Shown: positions 1 through 8,200, counted from the stretch's first letter. The stretch is 25,682 nucleotides of DNA from Chloroflexota bacterium (GCA_003353825.1 PIVW01000022.1:1-25682); one strand, 5' to 3'. Numbers and translations are program-made. The notes: generated by a model not told the origin, from the sequence alone.

Positions 1-54
1 CGAGGCTAGATATCCTCGATTTATTTGCCTCAGGTCATGATCCGTTAAACTCAT
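1..54 (-). CDS. Possible start of an unidentified gene (partial, runs off window)
   Basis: Read on the minus strand, an ATG at 54 opens a frame of 18 codons with no stop up to the window edge (begins MSLTDHDLRQINRG). AGGAG lies just before the ATG, with only one base of spacing, which is unusually tight. It follows the protease gene on the same strand after an 83-base gap, so it could be the next gene of that operon. The fragment is too short to identify and could be chance. Confidence 0.3.
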   Translation of the reverse strand, partial: MSLTDHDLRQINRGYLAS

Positions 55-137
55 TCTCCTACTGTATTATCTTTTTGCTTTTCGCGCCAGTTTTTTATGC
101 AGGGGAGTGAACGGTTACCAGCGGTGAGAAGGAAGGA

Positions 138-1433
138 CTATTTGTACGCTGAAGGTGGAGTAATGCGTCGGCGCCAACGCGAAAACCGCCCCCACACTGA
201 TGAAATAAACCATTGCTTACGATTACGCACAAATGTGAGAATGAACAAAATCAGCAGCCCTCCTTCAATTGTTATTGTTACCGAGCCATCCAAAATCATC
301 CACGGATTTTGTTGCAGGAATCCCCGCCAAACAGCAATGCCTGCCTCGACGAAGAGACGAAGCATAATGGGCAAACCGTAGAAAAAAAACAAAAATAAGG
401 CAATAATTGAACCAATAGTCATAAAAACAGCATACAATTGCACTTTTGAGCGTTCATGCTTCGGTAATTCGACCAACGGATCCCGCAGATAGACCAATCT
501 ATTACGTTCAAATAGAGCAAACCATAGTACTGACAAATAGTAACGAAGTAACCTTAGAGAATCCTCAAACAGATCATAACATCGTAGCCATGTTAGCATC
601 ATGAAATAAACGTCGGTGCGCATATAGAATTCGAACTGCCCTAAAATGTCCAGGAAATTCACTAAGACCACCAGTTTAAGAAGGCTTTGTATGATATCAG
701 GTGGGGTAGTGAAGGCCAGAAGAATGACAGACACAGATATTGGAATCAAGTCCCATAACATACCAGCCAAGTAAACCCGATAACGCTCATTCCTCGGTAA
801 TGTCCATACTCCAGTCACGTCGGTCTCAACCGCTAGATGCATCAAGCGGGTGCCTAGACCGATACGGGCTGGAACTCCTCGTGAGCGCGCCGCTATCATA
901 TGCGCCAGTTCGTGCATTGCTGTATTCACGACAAAAATAAGAGTGGCGGTGAATACTAGGATACTCGTAGTTTCTGTCCAAAAAAAATCCGTGTAGTGAG
1001 GAAAAAGTTGAGGTTTATGGAGAAAAGCGAAGGCGGCAAATACTAGGAGAGTCAGATATAGCATTCGTACAGGCCAGCTGAAAATCCAATGTACATGTGT
1101 GGTTTGTAGCCAGGCAAGGTTAGGTGGTTTTGTTGCATCAATTTCTATATCCTGGCCATCAATAGCTCGCACAAATCCCAATTCAAGTAAATCATATATG
1201 AAGGCATTCAACTCCACCTCGGCATCGTATTCTTGTTCCAACTGTCTCTGGATATCTCCGAGCGATAGGTTACGCTGCAACAGCATCACGAGTTTACCAC
1301 CGATCTGGGGCAAGGAGACGAATGTGCTTGTTTCAGTTCGTCCCACAATATAACCACCTTCCTCTTGGCGGATAGCAAGAGGATATAACGATACTCGCGT
1401 AGTCGAGCTTAATTCAATAGTATCGATTTCCAC
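138..1433 (-). CDS. PqqD-like domain / M50-type membrane zinc metalloprotease
   Basis: The 431-residue product looks like a peptide-processing or peptide-export membrane protease. Residues about 1-95 resemble a PqqD-like winged-helix domain, the RiPP-recognition type of fold. After them come hydrophobic segments and the zinc motif HELAH at residues 174-178. MRTDVYF at 271-277 supplies a probable third metal ligand, D274, matching the TDGYY-type motif of S2P/M50 relatives. Several further membrane segments follow to the C-terminus. The start is GTG at 1433, preceded by GAGAGGA with about nine bases of spacing. Known relatives (putative peptide zinc metalloproteases) sit with RiPP, bacteriocin or HlyD-type export genes. 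No such partner is visible here, so the substrate is unknown. An IS1-like element begins about 15 bases upstream and probably separates the gene from its original promoter. Family assignment is firm; role is inference. Confidence 0.82.
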   Translation of the reverse strand: MEIDTIELSSTTRVSLYPLAIRQEEGGYIVGRTETSTFVSLPQIGGKLVMLLQRNLSLGDIQRQLEQEYDAEVELNAFIYDLLELGFVRAIDGQDIEIDATKPPNLAWLQTTHVHWIFSWPVRMLYLTLLVFAAFAFLHKPQLFPHYTDFFWTETTSILVFTATLIFVVNTAMHELAHMIAARSRGVPARIGLGTRLMHLAVETDVTGVWTLPRNERYRVYLAGMLWDLIPISVSVILLAFTTPPDIIQSLLKLVVLVNFLDILGQFEFYMRTDVYFMMLTWLRCYDLFEDSLRLLRYYLSVLWFALFERNRLVYLRDPLVELPKHERSKVQLYAVFMTIGSIIALFLFFFYGLPIMLRLFVEAGIAVWRGFLQQNPWMILDGSVTITIEGGLLILFILTFVRNRKQWFISSVWGRFSRWRRRITPPSAYK

Positions 1434-2322
1434 TGTCGTTTTTCCTCTCGACGAACTTGTTAAAACTTTTTGAGTAACTGTTCACCTGTTGTATGTTGAC
1501 AAGGTGTGTTGCGGGAATGAAGAGAATTGTGTAGACTTTGCCGCCATGACTGAGGAAGCCCTGCGCCCAACTATCGAAGAAAGAACTGATAGCCGCCTGC
1601 CTGCAACAGTTGTAGTCAACGATGTACCATTTGATGAATCGATGATGCCAAGAGACTCTTTTCGAGAATGAGAGCGTTTTTCTGACTAACCGAGCTAGCC
1701 GTTGTCTCAGCGTGCTATACCATCGTTCCATGTGATTGATCTCTCCAGACTGTTTGCCAACCTGCTGATGCGTGCCCGGTAACACCTGGTAGGCTTTCCA
1801 GAAGTCACTGAAGGATCGGCATTGTCGGTATTCATCAGGAATGCGAGACCACAACTTAAGACAGGATTTCATGCTGTGGTCGCCAAGAACGAAAGCAAGA
1901 ATCTGTCGAGTTCGTCGGCATATCATTGTCCAAACCCATAGTTTCTGTGCTTTCTCGTATATAAACGACCACACTTCATCGAATTCAAGTTCATCGTCTA
2001 CCTGAGCCGGGAGCAGTGTATCTCGCATGTTTGGCAAGCTTTGAATCAACGGAACCAACCAGTTGTAGATGGTTGTTCGACTCACACCGAAAATACGTTC
2101 CAGCCCTCTCATGCTCACTCGTTCATAGCAAGCTCGATAGATTTCTTCTCGTTTTTCCTGCGAATGGCTGGATGACTTCGGCTCCAGAACACGATATTCA
2201 CCACAATCTTTGCAGTGGTGCTGCTGGTTGTCGTATTTGTTGTGACCGTTCTTGACGATGTTGTTGCTATCATGAGCAGATTGTCCTTTGTTTTTCAGAT
2301 TGAATCTGGTTGTAAAAAACAA
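1414..2322 (-). CDS. IS1-family transposase, probably degraded at both ends
   Basis: This is a single-ORF IS1-type DDE transposase. The N-terminal part has the second half of the usual zinc ribbon (NNIVKNGHNK, then CKDCG) and a helix-turn-helix (GVSRTTIYNWL). Catalytic candidates are the Asp in LEFDEVW, the Asp in SFSDFWKAY and the Glu in NHMERW. The last sits just before the IS1 signature LRQRLARLVRKTLSFSK, which closely matches the InsB C-terminus. Oddities: the first CPxC pair expected at the N-terminus is absent, the apparent start is TTG, and about 65 residues of unrelated-looking sequence follow the natural end near IVDYN. The frame even overlaps the first 20 bases of the protease gene. 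These suggest a decayed copy, though the catalytic core looks intact. Confidence concerns the family; activity is doubtful. Confidence 0.85.
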   Translation of the reverse strand: MFFTTRFNLKNKGQSAHDSNNIVKNGHNKYDNQQHHCKDCGEYRVLEPKSSSHSQEKREEIYRACYERVSMRGLERIFGVSRTTIYNWLVPLIQSLPNMRDTLLPAQVDDELEFDEVWSFIYEKAQKLWVWTMICRRTRQILAFVLGDHSMKSCLKLWSRIPDEYRQCRSFSDFWKAYQVLPGTHQQVGKQSGEINHMERWYSTLRQRLARLVRKTLSFSKRVSWHHRFIKWYIVDYNCCRQAAISSFFDSWAQGFLSHGGKVYTILFIPATHLVNIQQVNSYSKSFNKFVERKNDSGNRYY

Positions 2323-2368
2323 TTATACAATCTGCTCTGTCTTTCTCATTAGCTCAAATGTTCGGCGA
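1448..2368 (-). mobile_element. Putative IS1-family insertion sequence, approximate limits
   Basis: The limits are inferred from a weak terminal inverted repeat: TCGACGAACTTGT at 1448 reading inward, and TCGCCGAACATTT read inward from 2368 on the other strand, 10 of 13 matching. The resulting 921-base span suits a one-ORF IS1 relative. I found no convincing target-site duplication, so the true ends may differ. Inside the right end, GAGCAGATTGT (2274-2284) and its exact complement (2327-2337) form an extra inverted repeat. Confidence 0.45.
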
Positions 2369-2474
2369 AGGTATTGAGTATAGCACCATATTATCGGCGG
2401 TGCGATGCCCAAAGTAATCACAGCATGCTTAGCTAGAGATTATCAAACGGCTGTCTGAGGTAGAGTTTATCGAA

Positions 2475-4901
2475 ATGAATGCCAATACATCCGAGCATAA
2501 GAAATCTTACCAATTGCCTGCTCTGCCTCTCTGGAGCGTGATCCTTTTAGGGGCTGTCGGGGCCTTGTTGCCATTTATACGGACACTACAATTTGATTTT
2601 GTATGGGATGACTCTTTATTGCTGGTGGAATGGCCTTACTATCGCTCTCCTGAACTTTTTGGTGAAGCGATTTGGCGTCATGTACCCTTTTCGGCAAATT
2701 ACTTTCGTCCTACCACGGCCCTAACGTTTTTACTGAATAACACCGTTCACGGTTTACAGCCCGGCGGCTATCATGCTGTTAGCGTTATGTTGCATGTTTT
2801 TACAACGAGCCTGTTTGCCTGGCTTGCCTTTCGCATCCTCCAAAATATACAGCCGTATACCGAACCAAACAGGACGACAGGTGATCAGCCCAATGTCTAT
2901 ACTTGGTTAGCTTTGTCGCTCACCCTATTCTTTGCCTGGTATCCCGTCCATGTCGAAGCAATCGCCTTTGTGTCCTCTCGATTCGACTTGCTAAGTACCT
3001 TTTTTGTGTTGCTGGCGCTAGCATTGGCTCTTTTTGTTCATCCACGCTGGATAGCCGCTATCTTGGCGGGGTCCAGTTTTTTGCTGGCACTGGGCGCCAA
3101 GGAAATGGCGATCACTGTGCCACTCATCTTTTTTGCGGTAAGTAGAGCGTTTGACGGCGAATCCAACGCACTGCGGAATCTACGAAAATACAAGTTTATC
3201 TATCTTGCCTTTGCTTTCGCCGCCCTTCTCTACTTGACGACGCGTTACATCAGCCTCGGCTATTTGTTGCAGCCCAGCGAGAATGCCTTGCCGGCAGGGA
3301 ATGCGCTCCAACATATTTTGCTCGTTGCTCTATCGGCGATGCGCTACCTCCTCTTGTTGATCTGGCCCTTTGGTACGTCATCGGTCATACATTTTGCCAT
3401 CTTGCCGTTATCGACAAGTTCGATTCAGGTATGGATTGCTCTGGTGGTAGGGATAGGACTGTTGTTTGGGCTCATTTGGGCTGTGTGGAAACAGAAACGC
3501 TGGGCCTGGCTGTGGGTGGCGTTTCTGTTTTCTCTGTTACCTGTCCTCAATATCATGCCGCTCGATTTACGTGGCGGCTCTTTTATCGCCGAACGATTTC
3601 TTTATCTACCCTCGGCATTGTTTCTCCTTGCCATAGGGGCGTCACTACTTTCATTGTTGGAGCGGTTCACCACGTGGGCGTTTGCGCCGCCCATGACTTA
3701 CAAGCCCCTGGTCCTGGCAGTCGTCCTGCTACCAATAGGCGCATTTCTGTTTTTTGCAATTCAGACTACCGCCCACTGGCGAGACAATGATAGCCTGTGG
3801 CAATGGGCCTGGCAAACTGCCCCCCAGTCGTCATTGCCCCCCACTAATCTGGCTTTTACGGCTTTAGCGCAAAATGATGGTACGCGGGCGCTGCAATGGG
3901 CGACGCAAGCCGTCCGACTTGATCCTGAGAATAGCACCGCACATAACAATGTCGGCGCAGCCTTAATGTTACTGGGGCGTACCGATGAAGCTACTGATGC
4001 ATATCAGGCTGCGGTAGAAATCCGCCCAAACAACATCCGGTACTGGGAAAACCTGGCATCAGCGCTACTGCAATCAGGGCAGTATGAGCGACTTGTGCGT
4101 ATTACCGAAGATGAATTGCTGTCTCGCCAACCAGATTCTGGGTTGACCTACCAGATGTTAGGTGAAGTTTATCTTCAATTGGGCCAGCCGAAATCGGCAT
4201 TAGACGCCTTGCGTATGGCCGAATCGCTCCTGCCTGATCCCACCGTATTGCAGGACAGTTTAGTAGTGGCTCTAGCTGCTTCGGGGCAAGGCGCAGAGCT
4301 TTTGCGTTATCTTGAACAGGCTCATGAGCTTCCCGCAGATGCGTGGGTTAGAAGCGGCGATATGCTTTTGCAGCAGGGGGATCTGGAACACGCCGTACGC
4401 GCTTATGAACGGGCGCAATCCGCTTTTTCCGGCCGTCTGGATAGCTCCTCAGTTTTGCGCATCCAGGTGCAGAGAGCCGAGCTGCTCATACAGATGGGAG
4501 ACTTACAGGAGGCCAAAGGCATTGCTGTGGAGATCTTGGCACTTCATCCCATGGAACCAAGAGGACAGAAACTGATGGGCGATATCCTACGGATCGAGGG
4601 GTCGCTTTCAGCGGCGCTTGCCGCCTACCAGCGTGCCGATCAGCTGATGCCGAACACGCCTGCCATTATATTTGCTCTGGCAGAAGTGTATGCCGAACAG
4701 GGGGGCGAAAGTGAGGCGTTGGCCTATTTTGAGAAGACGGCAGAACTTGCCCCTAATTTTGCCAGTGTACATTATCGTTGGGGTGAGTTTCTCTGGGGCG
4801 CCGGGGAAAGGGAAGCGGCGATTCCACATTTTTTACGCTATCTGATGCTCGCTCCTGATGGCGATTCTGCGAGCAAAGCCCGGATTTATCTCGAACAGTA
4901 G
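2475..4901 (+). CDS. TMTC-like GT-C membrane glycosyltransferase-type protein with TPR repeats
   Basis: An 808-residue polytopic membrane protein. Residues about 20-430 hold many hydrophobic segments with the layout of TMTC/GT-C mannosyltransferase relatives. An early acidic pair, FVWDDSLLL (D45-D46), sits after the first membrane helix in the outward loop. NYFRPTTALTFLLN follows, then WYPVHVEAIAFVSSRFDLLS (about 155-174), which matches the TMTC HPVHxEAVAxxxxRxDLL motif. KEMAITVPL comes next. Residues about 450-808 are TPR repeats, for example AHNNVGAALMLLGRTDEATDAY, likely outside the membrane. Known eukaryotic TMTCs O-mannosylate secreted proteins; bacterial homologues are mostly uncharacterised, so activity is inferred. 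The ATG start is preceded by TGAGGTAG about twelve bases upstream. It stands alone between the IS element and a 700-base spacer. Confidence 0.75.
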   Translation: MNANTSEHKKSYQLPALPLWSVILLGAVGALLPFIRTLQFDFVWDDSLLLVEWPYYRSPELFGEAIWRHVPFSANYFRPTTALTFLLNNTVHGLQPGGYHAVSVMLHVFTTSLFAWLAFRILQNIQPYTEPNRTTGDQPNVYTWLALSLTLFFAWYPVHVEAIAFVSSRFDLLSTFFVLLALALALFVHPRWIAAILAGSSFLLALGAKEMAITVPLIFFAVSRAFDGESNALRNLRKYKFIYLAFAFAALLYLTTRYISLGYLLQPSENALPAGNALQHILLVALSAMRYLLLLIWPFGTSSVIHFAILPLSTSSIQVWIALVVGIGLLFGLIWAVWKQKRWAWLWVAFLFSLLPVLNIMPLDLRGGSFIAERFLYLPSALFLLAIGASLLSLLERFTTWAFAPPMTYKPLVLAVVLLPIGAFLFFAIQTTAHWRDNDSLWQWAWQTAPQSSLPPTNLAFTALAQNDGTRALQWATQAVRLDPENSTAHNNVGAALMLLGRTDEATDAYQAAVEIRPNNIRYWENLASALLQSGQYERLVRITEDELLSRQPDSGLTYQMLGEVYLQLGQPKSALDALRMAESLLPDPTVLQDSLVVALAASGQGAELLRYLEQAHELPADAWVRSGDMLLQQGDLEHAVRAYERAQSAFSGRLDSSSVLRIQVQRAELLIQMGDLQEAKGIAVEILALHPMEPRGQKLMGDILRIEGSLSAALAAYQRADQLMPNTPAIIFALAEVYAEQGGESEALAYFEKTAELAPNFASVHYRWGEFLWGAGEREAAIPHFLRYLMLAPDGDSASKARIYLEQ

Positions 4902-5305
4902 CCACTTACGCAAAATTATCAACCAAAAATCATCGATAGCAGATTATCATTTGGGAAGACACGGATTAAATAAAACACTGATTCCTCGTAGTTTTCCATC
5001 TCCGTTTTTTTCTATCCGTGTCTTGTTCCTGGCCGCCAGGGTCAAGTGGCAAGTCCAATCTTGTCTACAACCACATTCGCACCTGCTACTTGCTACCTGC
5101 CCCAGCGGGGCCTGATTTTCTCAGCGCAGTCTGGGAACAATCGCCAGGCGCTTAATCAAAAATCGTCGACAAATTATTGCTGATCTTGATCTCTCATCTG
5201 ACAAGGTGAAGGGGCGACAAGGCGGCAAGGTGTTTACTTCGTCACCAAGTCATTGCTAAAGCACAGGCTTTGAATGGTGGCCAGGGTTCTTGACTTTAGG
5301 GGAAA
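4902..5305. other. Gene-free spacer with inverted repeat
   Basis: I see no convincing gene in this spacer. AAGACACGGAT (4956-4966) and its exact complement (5014-5024) form an 11-base inverted repeat around 47 bases. The arm resembles the CGTGTC-rich spacer sequence near 7880. Around 5040-5100 and 5200-5240 are low-complexity stretches of repeated AAGTGGCAAG and GACAAGG-like words. It could include the terminator of the preceding gene, but there is no classic stem plus T-run. Confidence 0.5.
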
Positions 5306-5334
5306 TTGCTCAAACGCATTGGGGTTGCTATACT
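5306..5334 (+). promoter_or_regulatory. Sigma70-type promoter ahead of the small membrane gene and two-component system
   Basis: A TTGCTC -35 box (5306-5311) and a TATACT -10 box (5329-5334) are separated by exactly 17 bases. Transcription would start near 5341, about 23 bases before the ATG at 5364, and could continue into the response regulator and kinase genes. Confidence 0.55.
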
Positions 5335-5363
5335 CAAATATTATTGTTGACAAAAGAGAGACT

Positions 5364-5572
5364 ATGGCAATCTCCCTGGAAGTCCCCCATCTGTCGCTGA
5401 TTCTGAATCACCCAAGAATAAGCGCGTCCCTCTCGATCTGAGTGGTAAAGTCTATCCTTGGTTCGAGTTATTACTTGCGTTCGGCGGGCGCATATTGTGG
5501 GCATTGCTTACACTATTCGTCATAGCTTTCGTGACGTTCGCCGGGTTGGAGACGGCGCAAGGAACCGAGTGA
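5364..5572 (+). pseudogene. Small single-span membrane protein, frame broken in a C-run
   Basis: ATG at 5364, preceded by AAGAGAG, opens a short frame that ends after 25 codons. From the CCCCC run just after GAAGT, the next frame instead reads PPSVADSESPKNKRVPLD and then a clear hydrophobic segment (ILWALLTLFVIAFVTFAGLE), ending at TGA 5570-5572. Adding one C to the run would join the two parts into one protein of about 69 residues: a polar N-terminus, a basic patch and one membrane helix. The downstream frame has no start codon of its own before the helix, which supports a broken gene. The stop is 33 bases before the response regulator, with a promoter upstream, so it looks like the first gene of that operon. 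I do not recognise the family. A sequencing or assembly error in the homopolymer is equally possible. Confidence 0.5.
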
Positions 5573-5605
5573 GGCGCTGATGGTGATCGGACAGGAGTTA
5601 AGATA

Positions 5606-6307
5606 TTGATAGACCAACGAATTCTCGTTGTAGATGATGATAAAAAAGCAGTCGATCTAATACGACTCTATCTGGAACGAGAGGGATATCAGGTCCTCGT
5701 TGCCTATGATGGCAAACAGGCGCTTGATCTTGCGCGTCGAATGACACCAGATCTGATTGTTTTAGATCTTATGCTGCCGGAGATCGATGGGCTTGATGTC
5801 TGTCGGATGATTCGCGCAAAATCCTCTATCCCCATCATAATGCTTACGGCCCGCACAACCGAGGATGATAAGTTGAGGGGATTGAACCTTGGTGCAGATG
5901 ACTATATTATCAAGCCGTTTAGTCCTTTAGAACTGACGGCGAGATTACGCGCTGTTTTGCGGCGTACCGGCACTGTAGAGGTGAAAGCAGCGGATGAAAT
6001 TCGGGTGGGGGAGCTTGTAGTGAATGTTTTACGCCATGAAGTACGAGTTGGCACCCGATCCGTTCTCTTAACCCCGAAAGAGTTCAATATACTCGAGGTA
6101 CTGAGTAGTGATCCAGGACGTGTCTTTTCCAGAAGCGATTTATTGATAGAGGCATTTGGTTACAACTACGAAGGTCTGGAACGAACGGTAGATGTTCATG
6201 TGATGAACCTGCGTCGCAAAGTCGAAGAAGATGTCGCCAACCCTGTCTATATCCAGACAGTCTATGGCGTTGGCTACAAACTGGATGACGGAGCTCATGC
6301 TTCATAG
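5606..6307 (+). CDS. OmpR/PhoB-family response regulator
   Basis: A 233-residue transcription regulator controlled by phosphorylation. The receiver domain (about 5-120) has acidic residues D10-D12, phospho-acceptor D54 in VLDLMLP, T81 in MLTAR and K103 in IIKPF. The C-terminal winged helix (about 132-228) is of the Trans_reg_C type, with LTPKEFNILEVL, the recognition region LERTVDVHVMNLRRKVE and the terminal hairpin IQTVYGVGYKL. The start is TTG at 5606, chosen because AGGAG ends eight bases upstream and the protein then begins at the first receiver strand. The adjacent histidine kinase gene overlaps its last codons, so the two form a translationally coupled pair. The signal and target genes cannot be read from sequence. 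Confidence 0.93.
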   Translation: MIDQRILVVDDDKKAVDLIRLYLEREGYQVLVAYDGKQALDLARRMTPDLIVLDLMLPEIDGLDVCRMIRAKSSIPIIMLTARTTEDDKLRGLNLGADDYIIKPFSPLELTARLRAVLRRTGTVEVKAADEIRVGELVVNVLRHEVRVGTRSVLLTPKEFNILEVLSSDPGRVFSRSDLLIEAFGYNYEGLERTVDVHVMNLRRKVEEDVANPVYIQTVYGVGYKLDDGAHAS

Positions 6308-7682
6308 TTTACGCCTGCGTTTAATGCTGGCGTTACTCGTTGTTATCCTCGTCGCCCTGGCGGTCGTGGCGATTTTCAGTAGCCGAGCCACATCGAACGA
6401 GTTTCAGCGTTATATCGACACTGAGAGCACGCAGCGGGGCCGGGCCATGGCCGAGCTTCTGGTGCACTATCGCCAAAATCGAAACTGGCGGAATGTCGAG
6501 CCTTTGCTAGAACAATTGAGTATGGTCTTTGGCGATCGTATCATTCTCGCCGATGCCAGGGGTCGGGTTATTGCCGATTCTGAGGGTACACTCGGGGATG
6601 ACATGGCAAAGCGGATCCAGAGAATTCTTTTAGAGGATGCGGAATATCCCGCCTTCGGCCCACCAACCGTCTTGATTGATACCCCCGATGGCCCGCAGGT
6701 CTATGTCTATATTTCTTCGACCGGTGCCGTGGAATCCAATTCAGCGACCTTATTTTTAGGTTCGGTCAACCGGCAACTTTTATTGGCAATCCTTGTTGCG
6801 GGTGTTGTGGGTTTGGCGCTTACTACAATGTTCTCTCGGCAAATTCTCAAACCTGTGGAGGCGCTGACTGCAGCTGCCCGAAAAATGGAAAAGGGTGATC
6901 TTAATCAACGCGTAGAGGTTGAATCTCGCGATGAGATCGGTGAACTGGCGCATGCTTTTAATGCTATGGCGGGTGGCCTGCAGCATCAAGAAGAACTTCG
7001 TAGTAACATGGTGAGTGATATCGCCCATGAGTTGCGCACACCCCTCTCCAATGTTCGTGGATATTTAGAGGCTGTTCGTGATGGTGTCATTGATCCCAGC
7101 CCCATCCTGATCGATTCATTACACGAAGAGACCATGGTCCTCACTCGCTTGCTGGATGACCTGCAAGACCTGGCGCAATCTGAGGCCGGTAATCTGACTC
7201 TTCAGTGCCGTCCAATTAAGGTACAGGAACTGATCGAGACTGCGGTCGCCCGCGCTCAACCAGAAGCCTTGGAAAAAAACCTGCACATAAAAACCCTTCT
7301 TACAGATAGGTTACCACTCGTAGCGGTGGATACGAAGCGAATTGGTCAGGTTCTGCGTAATTTGTTGAGCAACGCCATCGCCTATTCCGCACAAGGAGAT
7401 GACATCGAGATCGGGGCCAGACAACAGGGGCGGGAGGTCGAGATCTCTGTGCGGGATACGGGGACCGGCATTGCTCCCGATTATCTACCCTATATCTTTG
7501 ATCGCTTTTACCGTAGTGATGAGTCGCGTACAAGAGCCACTGGGGGGACAGGATTGGGATTAGCTATCGCCAAACGGTGGGTCGAGGAACATGGCGGCGC
7601 CATTCGAGCGGAGAGCAGCTTAGGGCGGGGGACAACGATCACCTTTACAGTGCCGGTCGCCGAGTATGAATGGAAGTCTTAA
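6297..7682 (+). CDS. HAMP-domain sensor histidine kinase, partner of the preceding regulator
   Basis: A 461-residue membrane sensor kinase. TM1 spans about 10-28, an extracytoplasmic sensor region covers about 29-158 and TM2 about 160-178. A HAMP domain follows (about 180-232, ending DEIGELAHAFNAM). The HisKA domain has the phospho-accepting H244 in IAHELRTPLSNVRGYL. The ATP-binding domain shows the N box (RNLLSNA, about 354-360), DTGTG at 387-391, the F box (FDRFYR) and GGTGLGLA at 416-423. I take ATG 6297 as the start. It overlaps the regulator stop by eleven bases and leaves a short cytoplasmic tail before TM1. Earlier in-frame starts at 6231, 6264 and 6285 lie within the regulator gene. 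Predicted to phosphorylate the neighbouring OmpR-type regulator; the stimulus is unknown. Confidence 0.92.
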   Translation: MLHSLRLRLMLALLVVILVALAVVAIFSSRATSNEFQRYIDTESTQRGRAMAELLVHYRQNRNWRNVEPLLEQLSMVFGDRIILADARGRVIADSEGTLGDDMAKRIQRILLEDAEYPAFGPPTVLIDTPDGPQVYVYISSTGAVESNSATLFLGSVNRQLLLAILVAGVVGLALTTMFSRQILKPVEALTAAARKMEKGDLNQRVEVESRDEIGELAHAFNAMAGGLQHQEELRSNMVSDIAHELRTPLSNVRGYLEAVRDGVIDPSPILIDSLHEETMVLTRLLDDLQDLAQSEAGNLTLQCRPIKVQELIETAVARAQPEALEKNLHIKTLLTDRLPLVAVDTKRIGQVLRNLLSNAIAYSAQGDDIEIGARQQGREVEISVRDTGTGIAPDYLPYIFDRFYRSDESRTRATGGTGLGLAIAKRWVEEHGGAIRAESSLGRGTTITFTVPVAEYEWKS

Positions 7683-7687
7683 CGGTT

Positions 7688-7716
7688 TCCACATCCCTAC
7701 AGGCAGATGCTATAAT
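7688..7716 (+). promoter_or_regulatory. Promoter with extended -10 box
   Basis: A perfect extended -10 element, TGCTATAAT, ends at 7716. TCCACA (7688-7693) lies 17 bases upstream as a weak -35. It follows the kinase gene and would drive the small gene at 7967 with a leader of about 240 bases that includes the repeat at 7742-7807. Confidence 0.5.
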
Positions 7717-7741
7717 AGCTCCGACATTCAGATTAAGGACT

Positions 7742-7807
7742 GAGAATTCAATAAGTTGCGAAACTCTACCGTCATTCCAGGAAGCAAATCGGTAAGTTAT
7801 TCTGTCC
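7742..7807. repeat. Degenerate palindromic spacer repeat, copy A
   Basis: This begins GAGAATTCAATAAGTTGCG and ends GGTAAGTTATTCTG; the arms are imperfect complements of each other. A related sequence of the same length starts at 23354 in the same orientation. The two share the first 13 bases exactly, then the internal words CAT and GAAGCAA/GAGGCAA, and the right arm. It looks like a small dispersed hairpin-forming (MITE- or REP-like) element. Confidence 0.5.
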
Positions 7808-7966
7808 TTAGTCCTACGCTCACCGGCGCATTTGCGCATATGTCACGGTTCCGTTGAATTATCGGAAATATTCTGATTTCTCGTGTGAATTCGTGTCATC
7901 CAGGGCTTGGTTTTTTTACTGCGTAAGTCCATTATCGCAGGTATTCGATACTTTTGTGAGGTTGAA

Positions 7967-8173
7967 ATGGCACAGGAATTGATATGGTCTACGCTATGGG
8001 TTGACAGCACAGACCGCAGTGATTGGCAAAACAGAGTACAGGAAGCATTCGACCTGCCCGGCGTTGATCGGGTTCTGTCTGATGAGAAAAGTGGACAGGT
8101 GCAGGTTCGGTATAACCCTGATAGTGTCACAGTTTTTCAACTGAGTGCGCACCTGCGTGCATCGGGTCTATAG
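7967..8173 (+). CDS. Small HMA-fold-like protein lacking the metal-binding cysteines
   Basis: A 68-residue soluble protein. The pattern strand (LIWSTLWV), helix (WQNRVQEAFDLPGV), strand (DRVLSDE), strand (QVQVRYNPDSV), helix (VFQLSAHLRASGL) resembles the ferredoxin-like fold of heavy-metal-associated domains. LPGVxxV and V.YxPDxV fall where those domains have them. The CxxC metal site between strand 1 and helix 1 is missing (VDSTDRSDW), so metal binding as in CopZ is not expected. The start is ATG 7967, with TGAGG five bases upstream; an earlier in-frame start at 7907 would add a poorly supported extension. It stands alone between a promoter and a terminator. Function is unknown; the fold call is by pattern only. 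Confidence 0.65.
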   Translation: MAQELIWSTLWVDSTDRSDWQNRVQEAFDLPGVDRVLSDEKSGQVQVRYNPDSVTVFQLSAHLRASGL

Positions 8174-8200
8174 AATCAAACTGCTGGTCTTATCTGGTCG

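Noticed and set aside
1414..1433. Twenty-base overlap between the transposase and protease genes as translational coupling
   Set aside because: The transposase match ends about 65 residues earlier; the overlap comes from read-through of a lost stop in a degraded IS element.
2274..2337. The GAGCAGATTGT inverted repeat as the terminal repeat of the IS element
   Set aside because: Both arms are at the same end of the element, so it cannot define the two termini; it is kept only as an internal hairpin.
7843..8130. Antisense frame over the HMA-like gene
   Set aside because: It has no start signal and no family resemblance; the plus-strand gene has a promoter, Shine-Dalgarno and terminator.
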